This document shows, piece by piece, positions 8,534 to 14,709 of a stretch of DNA of 18,134 nucleotides (position 1 is its first letter; every line of letters begins with the position of its first letter). Where the stretch lies: assembly GCA_045580815.1 (NCBI GenBank), contig JAZNOL010000056.1, positions 1 through 18,134 on the forward strand, given 5' to 3'. Under the pieces are notes generated by a model. That model made no database searches and was not told the DNA's origin. It was given only the letters and a program-made list of their open reading frames with translations. Source of the stretch: JAZNOL01 sp045580815 (lineage in GTDB: Bacteria; Bacillota; Clostridia; RUG12999). Position numbers and translations under genes: made by a program.

Positions 8534-10802
8534 TAAAATGCTTAAAAAAGTGTCGTGCATACTTGCGGCAACGCTGGCATTTTCTGTTGCCGGCGTATCG
8601 GCAGCAGGTATGACAAACGATGAAATATATCAGAAAGCTATCGACGCGGTTTTGACAAACAATGCGGCACTGGTAAACGAGCTTGTTCATATTGATACAT
8701 CAGAAAATTTTGTAGAATCAATTGACGCAAAAATTGTTATTGATGAAAATGAAATTCTTCATGAAATTGACGATTTAATGCTCGGCGTACAGTGCGAAGC
8801 CGGCGGTCTTGCCGATATATCACAGGAACCCGGCTCAATAGAACTTACAAACGACTATAAAAACTTTGCAAAAGACTGGTTCAAATGCCCCCTTTACCGT
8901 TTTGGCGGTACTTCGGCAGAAAACATGAACCTTATGCATAACATAGGTCCTTTTGAAAAAAGAGAAGCGTCATATTTTGAAGAAATGACAAGCCATACGG
9001 ATCATATTGGCGAAACAAGAACAAGCCCCACAACAATGGGACCGGTAGAATTTATTAAATTTGTTTACGCAAACAATCCCGATGCAAAAATAATTATTTG
9101 TGTGTCGGTAAACTCTGCAACTCCCGAAGATAACAAAAATCTTGCGGCATTTCTTACACACCGTGCAGACGAATCCGAATGGGGCGCACTGCGTGCCTCC
9201 TACGGTCTTGTCGAACCGGTTGAAATATATGCATGGGAAGTCGGTAACGAGATTTATGCTTCAATTCCATATAAAGACCCTGTTCTTGAATGGTATCCTC
9301 CTGTTGCAAAAGCGCATATGGACGCTATCCGCGAATCTGACCCGGATGCAAAATTTGCTCTTTGTGGTGTTGGTGCTCCCTGGGGATACGCAGTTGAAGC
9401 AGACTGGCGCAGATGGACTACCAAGCTTCTTGAAGACCTGGTGGCTCTTGGCGAAACACAGTTTGACTATATGACATGCCATCCTTACTATGACGGCATG
9501 ACAACACCGTATCAGGAAAGAACTCATATGAAATACACGGAAGATGTTGCAAAAATTCTTGGTGAAGACAATACAATGGAATTTCTCATGACAGAACATT
9601 CCACATGGACAGACCCGCTTAACAACGGTAAGTTGCAGTCTCTTGACCATGCACTTTCCGTTGCACAGTGGATTACCAGAATGTATCACTACGATAACAT
9701 TGCAGGTGCAACATATCACGGTATAACAGCAGGCGGTATGCACTGGGCTATGTACCGTAGAATTGACGGTAAAATTGAGGAAACTCTTATGTCGGAAATG
9801 TACCGCGCGTATTCAACAGGCGTGGGTGACCGTATTGTAAAAAGTGAGGTTATAAGCGACAGCCCCACAACCGAGCTTTTAAATGACAGCATGAGATTTA
9901 CAGTTATGCCCTCGGTAAAAGGTGACAGAGAGCTTAACCTTATTCTTTGTAACGACTACGGTCCCGGCGCAGAATATAATCTGACATTTGAGTTTGCAAA
10001 CAACTATACTCTTAAAGAAGAAACAATCTTCACAGCACCCAATATGTCATCACTCAGATATGACAAAAATTCTCTTGATGTTGGTACAACCACTGTTACC
10101 GAGAAAAACGAAAAGAATTTCAGCACTTACCGTATGCCTCCGCAGAGCCTTGTCATATTGAAACTTGAATCCGACAAGGATATACCTCAGTATGGCGAAA
10201 AAGTTGGCGGAGCAATGGAAGAAGTTGTTGCAGAGGACGTAGAAACAGGCTTTGTTGACCTTGAAAACTGCTGGGCAAAAAATGAAATTGCAAAAATGGC
10301 GGAAATCGGTGCAGTAAACGGCAGAAGCGAAACTGTTTTTGCACCCGAAGAAAACGTAACCAGAGGCGAATATGCCGCAATAGTATGCCGCATGCTTGAA
10401 TTTGATGTGGATTATAAAAAATCTCATTTCAAGGATGTTGATGATGATGCATGGTATATGCCATACATCAACGCCGCACAAATTGAAGGCGTTTTAAAAG
10501 GTGACAGCGACAAAAACTTTAGACCCGATGACAATATCACTCTTGAAGAAATGATTATTGCATCAAATAGACTTTGCGAAAAATACGGTATCACATCAAC
10601 AGGATATAACGCGGACGAAGTTCTTTCGCAGTTTGAATATGCAGATGATATTTCAAACTGGGCAAAAGACGGCGTTGCAGCGGCTGTTAAAAACGGTATA
10701 ATTTACCGTCTGTATGAAAACGGCGGACTTAAACCGCTCAAAAAAGCAACAAGAGCCGAAACAGCCTCTGTTCTTTACAGAGTATATAATCTTGTTAAAT
10801 AA
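8526..10802 (+). CDS. SLH-anchored clan GH-A glycosidase (GH51-like)
   Basis: This 758-residue protein has a signal peptide (1-26, V-S-A|A). A glycosidase domain (about 60-460) has W-E-V-G-N-E with probable acid/base E242 and M-T-E-H with probable nucleophile E357. G-P-F-E-K-R and F-G-G-T-S segments match those of the paralogue at 1764-4487. A beta-sandwich (about 460-565) and three SLH domains (about 575-758) follow. SLH1 and SLH3 keep T-R-G-E (T612) and T-R-A-E (T742), whereas SLH2 has T-L-E-E (T672). The enzyme is therefore expected to be wall-bound and to cut a glycan at the surface. GH51-like alpha-L-arabinofuranosidase activity is a guess from fold resemblance. The start at 8526 is chosen over 8490 because GGAGG at 8512-8516 is correctly spaced and the signal peptide begins there. 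ATGAATAA is shared with the stop of the preceding gene, suggesting translational coupling. Confidence 0.78.
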   Translation: MNNKMLKKVSCILAATLAFSVAGVSAAGMTNDEIYQKAIDAVLTNNAALVNELVHIDTSENFVESIDAKIVIDENEILHEIDDLMLGVQCEAGGLADISQEPGSIELTNDYKNFAKDWFKCPLYRFGGTSAENMNLMHNIGPFEKREASYFEEMTSHTDHIGETRTSPTTMGPVEFIKFVYANNPDAKIIICVSVNSATPEDNKNLAAFLTHRADESEWGALRASYGLVEPVEIYAWEVGNEIYASIPYKDPVLEWYPPVAKAHMDAIRESDPDAKFALCGVGAPWGYAVEADWRRWTTKLLEDLVALGETQFDYMTCHPYYDGMTTPYQERTHMKYTEDVAKILGEDNTMEFLMTEHSTWTDPLNNGKLQSLDHALSVAQWITRMYHYDNIAGATYHGITAGGMHWAMYRRIDGKIEETLMSEMYRAYSTGVGDRIVKSEVISDSPTTELLNDSMRFTVMPSVKGDRELNLILCNDYGPGAEYNLTFEFANNYTLKEETIFTAPNMSSLRYDKNSLDVGTTTVTEKNEKNFSTYRMPPQSLVILKLESDKDIPQYGEKVGGAMEEVVAEDVETGFVDLENCWAKNEIAKMAEIGAVNGRSETVFAPEENVTRGEYAAIVCRMLEFDVDYKKSHFKDVDDDAWYMPYINAAQIEGVLKGDSDKNFRPDDNITLEEMIIASNRLCEKYGITSTGYNADEVLSQFEYADDISNWAKDGVAAAVKNGIIYRLYENGGLKPLKKATRAETASVLYRVYNLVK

Positions 10803-10816
10803 GGAGGGTAAAGAAA

Positions 10817-13816
10817 ATGAGAAATAAACTTCTTATTATATTATGTCTTGTGGCATCAATGATGTTTAATACATTTGCGATTACATCCCTTGCCGCAAAC
10901 AAAGATGAAGTTACCGGGCATGAGTACGATAACGTTTATGTTGAAGAAGAAAAGATTGAAACAACTATTATCGAAACTTCAAAATCTTTCAGCGATATTA
11001 AAGACGAAAACCTGTTTAAATATGCAGAATTGCTTAATTCAATAGGCATTATAAATGGTTACGGCGACGGCACATTCAAGCCTGACAACAGCATCACAAG
11101 AGGCGAAATTTCAGCCATTATTATAAGAATGCTCAATCAGGATGCTGAGGTTTTAAAATCTCTTGAAGGTTCGTTTTATGACGTTGACAGCACACATCAG
11201 TTTTATGATGCAATCAGTGCATGCGTAAACCTTGGCATAATCAACGGATATGAGGACAACAGCTTCAGAAGTGAAAACACAATCACTTATAACGAGCTTA
11301 TTGCAATGGTTGTAAGAGCACTTGGTTATAGTGAACAGGCGAGAGTGCAGGGTGGTTATCCAAGCGGATACCTGATGGTTGCAAACAACATCGGTATTTT
11401 AAACGGAGCAACAGCCAAAGACGCAAACGCAGTTACAAGAGGAGAAGCTGCAACGGTTATTTACCGTGCACTTCATGCTCCGGTGAGCAATCAGGTTTCT
11501 TTTGGCGAAGATGTTACATACGATTCCGAAAAGAGCAAAACCGTGCTTTCAGAAAATTTTGACATTTATAAATCAACAGGTGTTGTAAAAGCTAATTCAA
11601 TAACAACAATCGGTAACGATGAGGCAATGGAAAACAGCATAGTAATCGGCACAAAACGCTTTATTGATAAAGACGGTAAGTTCGGCGATTATCTGGGTTA
11701 TAAGGTTGATTACTATTACAAAAGCGATATTGACAGCGGCGAAATTGTGTTTATGTATAAAAATCAGACCGTAAAAGAACTGATTATAACAGAAAACACT
11801 AAACGTAATTACTCAAATCTTACTTATACATACGAAGTAAATGAGGATAAAACCAAAACCGCATCAATCACAAAAATACACGACCTTATAGTAAATGGCG
11901 TGCGTGCATCAGGTTATGATGACAGCATTTTTGATTTTGAAAACGGCAGAGTAAAACTTGTTTCAAACGAAGGTGAATCGGTTTACGATACAGTTATTAT
12001 GGAAACTTATGATAACTATATCCTTAAAAACATTTCAGGTAATGCCGAGGAAGTAAAACTTCTGCTTGAACACGGCTATAAAACAATGGAAATTGACCTT
12101 TCCGAAACAAAGTTTGAAATTGTTGACGGAAATGGCAACAAAATCAGCTACCTTGCAACAATTGCAGGTGTGTTTGATGCAAACGGAAAACCGGCGATGA
12201 CAACCGATTTTTCAAAGGTTGAAGCCGACAGCGTAATCAGCGTTTATACAAACAAATTCGGACCGTCGCAGCGTAGCCGCCGCTATCCGGCAGAAGATGC
12301 GGACTATGTTAAAATAGTTGTATCACCGCGCAAAATCGAAGGTACTGTTGACAGCTGGAATAAAACAACTGTTACAGATTCCGGCACAGGTAAAACAAGT
12401 ACTCTCTGGGAAGAAATTATTATTGACGGCAAAGAATACAAAGTTTCAACAAGCAACTTTATGAATGAGGATGATTGCCTCTGCAATCTTGGCGACAACG
12501 GAACATTCTACATTGATTCCTACGGTAAAATTGCCGCATTTAAAAAAGGCGATGCAACAGCAGGAGAATATGAATACGGCTATCTTATAAAAGCTGTTAA
12601 TGCAGGAGCAATCGGCGGCAAAGTTGACATGAAAATTCTTACGGTTGCCAATGAGAAAAAAGTGTTTAAATGTAAAGACGGCGTGTTTATAAATAACGAG
12701 AAGAAAACCGGCAACGCTATTCTTACTGAGCTTTCAAAATCGGCAAAAATGATTGACCCGAAAATGGAAATGTCACAGGTTATTAAATACAAAACAAATA
12801 CCGAGGGTGAAATTACCCATATACAGACGGTTCTTCAGTCGGTTGGGTTGCCGGCAGGTGCAGACAGCACTCATTTAAACAGATACGAGGATAGAACTCA
12901 GTACTGGGTAGAATACGATACAAGCGGCAGACTTAAAAAACCGGGTGAGAGTAACTATGCATTCTTCTTCCAGCCGGAGATTTATTTCACAGTTCCCGAA
13001 ACCGAAGAATATGTTGATGACGACACAAGATACAAAACAGGCGGTATCACGACATACGACTATACATATATTGACGTTTATGATGTTGAATATCTTATGC
13101 CTAAGGTTGCAGTACGTTATGAGGTTTCATCCGGTGAAGAAATGATTGTAACCCTTACAAAGAGCGAAAACCGAACAGGTGTAATGGTTAAAAAACTTGA
13201 AAAATCTGTTGATGAAGACGGATTCGGCACAGCAAAAATCACCGTTGTAAACGGTATTTCGGAATCAGAATATTATGCCGAAACAGCAGATATGTTTGTT
13301 GACCCCGAAACCGGCAAAGAGGTTCAGCCAGGTGATATGATACTTCTTTATTCAAAAGGAAAGGACATCGTGTCATCATGGAAATATTCAACCTTTGATA
13401 ACAAAAAGCTCACCAGAGAAAACATTGAAAACGGAGTTTTCAAACCGCTTCTTGAAACATGGAAAAAATACGACAGTTCAAACGGTTACGGCAAACTCAA
13501 TACAATACTGGAACCGTATATCATTCTTGAAGGAAGCAAAATGGTTATGCAAGGCGGCAAGGTTGTTGACACAGAAACCGGCAGACGTTCAAACTGGACA
13601 ACAGGTTATATGAACACTAACCAGGCATGGCAAAAGGGTGGTGCAATCGTTTGTGACGCATCCGAGTCAAAAGAAAAACCCAGCATCCGTGTTGGCTCAA
13701 TTTCAGACTTCAAGAGCGTTTATAACGACGGTGCAGAAAATGCTTCGCTTGTGTTTGCATTCTCACACCACGGCGGTGCGGTTGTTTACATCATCTATAA
13801 CGGTTATAATAAATAA
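10817..13816 (+). CDS. Large S-layer-type protein with N-terminal SLH domains and unrecognised C-terminal region
   Basis: This 999-residue protein has a signal peptide (about 1-26, S-L-A|A) and three N-terminal SLH domains (about 57-225). Motif T-R-G-E occurs in SLH1 (T94) and SLH3 (T207), but SLH2 has T-Y-N-E (T157). The remaining 770 residues show no motif I recognise with certainty. They are rich in beta-strand-like alternation and contain segments of the form I-x-G-T-V-x-S-W followed by I-I-I-D-G-K-E-Y-K-V-S, suggesting several small beta domains. Such long C-terminal regions occur in clostridial SLH proteins without known function. A structural S-layer or scaffold role is plausible; no catalytic motif is visible. 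RBS AAGGAGGGT (10801-10809) overlaps the stop of the preceding gene, so it is cotranscribed. It is the last gene of the tight cluster. Confidence 0.75.
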   Translation: MRNKLLIILCLVASMMFNTFAITSLAANKDEVTGHEYDNVYVEEEKIETTIIETSKSFSDIKDENLFKYAELLNSIGIINGYGDGTFKPDNSITRGEISAIIIRMLNQDAEVLKSLEGSFYDVDSTHQFYDAISACVNLGIINGYEDNSFRSENTITYNELIAMVVRALGYSEQARVQGGYPSGYLMVANNIGILNGATAKDANAVTRGEAATVIYRALHAPVSNQVSFGEDVTYDSEKSKTVLSENFDIYKSTGVVKANSITTIGNDEAMENSIVIGTKRFIDKDGKFGDYLGYKVDYYYKSDIDSGEIVFMYKNQTVKELIITENTKRNYSNLTYTYEVNEDKTKTASITKIHDLIVNGVRASGYDDSIFDFENGRVKLVSNEGESVYDTVIMETYDNYILKNISGNAEEVKLLLEHGYKTMEIDLSETKFEIVDGNGNKISYLATIAGVFDANGKPAMTTDFSKVEADSVISVYTNKFGPSQRSRRYPAEDADYVKIVVSPRKIEGTVDSWNKTTVTDSGTGKTSTLWEEIIIDGKEYKVSTSNFMNEDDCLCNLGDNGTFYIDSYGKIAAFKKGDATAGEYEYGYLIKAVNAGAIGGKVDMKILTVANEKKVFKCKDGVFINNEKKTGNAILTELSKSAKMIDPKMEMSQVIKYKTNTEGEITHIQTVLQSVGLPAGADSTHLNRYEDRTQYWVEYDTSGRLKKPGESNYAFFFQPEIYFTVPETEEYVDDDTRYKTGGITTYDYTYIDVYDVEYLMPKVAVRYEVSSGEEMIVTLTKSENRTGVMVKKLEKSVDEDGFGTAKITVVNGISESEYYAETADMFVDPETGKEVQPGDMILLYSKGKDIVSSWKYSTFDNKKLTRENIENGVFKPLLETWKKYDSSNGYGKLNTILEPYIILEGSKMVMQGGKVVDTETGRRSNWTTGYMNTNQAWQKGGAIVCDASESKEKPSIRVGSISDFKSVYNDGAENASLVFAFSHHGGAVVYIIYNGYNK

Positions 13817-14023
13817 TACATCAAAGCATCTCTTGCCATGCTCCTCTTGCCTAAAGGGTGGGAGGACCACGAAGTGGCGATGGGATTAAGTAACGGATGT
13901 GAAAATTTGTAGGGGCGGACGACCCTGTCCGCCCGTGCAATACTATGTGGAGTGCTTGTGTACTGCTCTGCTTAACAGTAGTTGAACAAAATTATTTAAA
14001 ATAGAAAAGAAAGGTTGACAAAA
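13817..14023. other. Gene-free spacer with repeat-like hairpins
   Basis: This 207-nt spacer separates the surface-protein cluster from the YgjV-like gene. It is more GC-rich than other spacers here and contains the hairpins listed separately (13867-13877 and 13913-13934), plus a weak TACTG/CAGTA hairpin at 13961-13980. No convincing rho-independent terminator with a T-tract and no clear promoter were found. Confidence 0.6.
13852..13934. repeat. Probable dispersed intergenic repeat (REP/MITE-like)
   Basis: GGGCGGAC (13913-13920) and GTCCGCCC (13927-13934) form a perfect 8-bp stem with a 6-nt loop, preceded by TTTGTAG. Just upstream, CCAC-GAA-GTGG (13867-13877) forms a small hairpin followed by a purine-rich GATGGGATTAAG stretch. 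From memory, similar blocks recur between genes in many gut clostridia, which is why I call it a dispersed repeat. Only one copy is visible here, so the repeat status is inference. There is no T-tract, which argues against a plain terminator. Confidence 0.5.
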
Positions 14024-14530
14024 ATGTATATTGCAGGACAAATTATGGCATGGATAGCAACATTATTAACATTTTTGTCTTATCAATGTAAAAGCCATAA
14101 TAAGCTTATTATTGTTCAAACCTTATCTTCATTGAGTATCTGCGTGAGTTACTGTTTCTTAAATGCATGGTCAGGAATGTTGTTGAATATTGTATGCCTT
14201 GTAAGAAATTTTATAATTTACCGAAAAGATATTAAGTTTTTTTCATATCCATGCTGGCCATATATTCTCGCAGGTGTAATGGGTGTAATAGGGGCTTTGT
14301 CATGGCAAGGACCGATGTCTTTGCTGATAATTGTGGCATTAGCTGTTAATACCTTGTTTTTATATTTCCCGAATGTGCAGAATTTGCGAAAAAGTATTCT
14401 TGCTACATCAACAATGGTACTGATATACAATGTATATTATACTGTGTGGGGTGGTGTTGCCAATGAAATGATAGCAATAATTTCCTCAGTAATAGGGTTA
14501 TACAGATACAAAAAATCAAAGCAGATATAA
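14024..14530 (+). CDS. YgjV-family small integral membrane protein
   Basis: This 168-residue, very hydrophobic protein has about six or seven predicted membrane segments (roughly 2-20, 28-46, 48-64, 77-94, 98-117, 125-142, 144-160) and a short basic tail (Y-R-Y-K-K-S-K). The layout, length and motifs such as L-T-F-L-S-Y-Q near the N-terminus and L-V-R-N-F-I near residue 60 match the YgjV/Imp-type membrane protein family, whose function is unknown. A TTG at 14015 is in frame, but ATG 14024 is preferred: AAAGG (14010-14014) is nine bases upstream, and the N-terminus then starts directly with a membrane segment. The gene stands alone between two repeat-bearing spacers and has no evident link to glycan use. 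It reads as an unrelated gene that separates the two groups of surface proteins. Confidence 0.75.
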   Translation: MYIAGQIMAWIATLLTFLSYQCKSHNKLIIVQTLSSLSICVSYCFLNAWSGMLLNIVCLVRNFIIYRKDIKFFSYPCWPYILAGVMGVIGALSWQGPMSLLIIVALAVNTLFLYFPNVQNLRKSILATSTMVLIYNVYYTVWGGVANEMIAIISSVIGLYRYKKSKQI

Positions 14531-14539
14531 TAATACTGT

Positions 14540-14552
14540 TGTGGTCTCCACA
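14540..14552 (+). other. Weak hairpin after the YgjV-like gene
   Basis: TGTGG-TCT-CCACA forms a 5-bp stem nine bases after the stop codon. It is not followed by a T-run (the next bases are CGACACACACAG), so it is at best a poor terminator or an RNA-end stabiliser. Confidence 0.3.
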
Positions 14553-14581
14553 CGACACACACAGAAAAAGGAAACAAAAAA

Positions 14582-14669
14582 ATTAAAACTCATTTAGGTT
14601 AAAATCTGTGGCACAGGCTAAATGCCCTGTTCCGCATAGCTCGGCACCCGGCTGTGCCTCAGTTTTAAT
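14582..14669. repeat. Nested inverted-repeat element upstream of the triple-module protein
   Basis: Outer arms ATTAAAACT (14582-14590) and AGTTTTAAT (14661-14669) are a perfect 9-bp inverted repeat. Inside it, GGCACAG (14610-14616) pairs with CTGTGCC (14652-14658). The 88-bp unit is GC-rich in the middle within an AT-rich spacer and has no stop codon in the frame of the following gene, so it artificially lengthens that reading frame to 14608. It could be a miniature mobile element or a structured 5' leader. It lies 40 bp before the start codon. There is no evidence for target-site duplication. Confidence 0.45.
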
Positions 14670-14694
14670 AAATAAAAATTTAAAATACCAAAAT

Positions 14695-14700
14695 GAAAGG
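14695..14700 (+). promoter_or_regulatory. Ribosome binding site deciding the start at 14710
   Basis: GAAAGG ends nine bases before ATG 14710 and directly abuts ATG 14701, which is too close for initiation. The spacing favours 14710, where a standard lysine-rich signal peptide begins. Confidence 0.65.
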
Positions 14701-14709
14701 ATGAAAAAC

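Noticed and set aside
14540..14552. Terminator after the YgjV-like gene
   Set aside because: The stem is only 5 bp and there is no T-run downstream.
14608..14709. GTG start and 34-residue N-terminal extension of the triple-module protein
   Set aside because: The extension is translated inverted-repeat DNA with no signal-peptide character; GAAAGG points to 14710.
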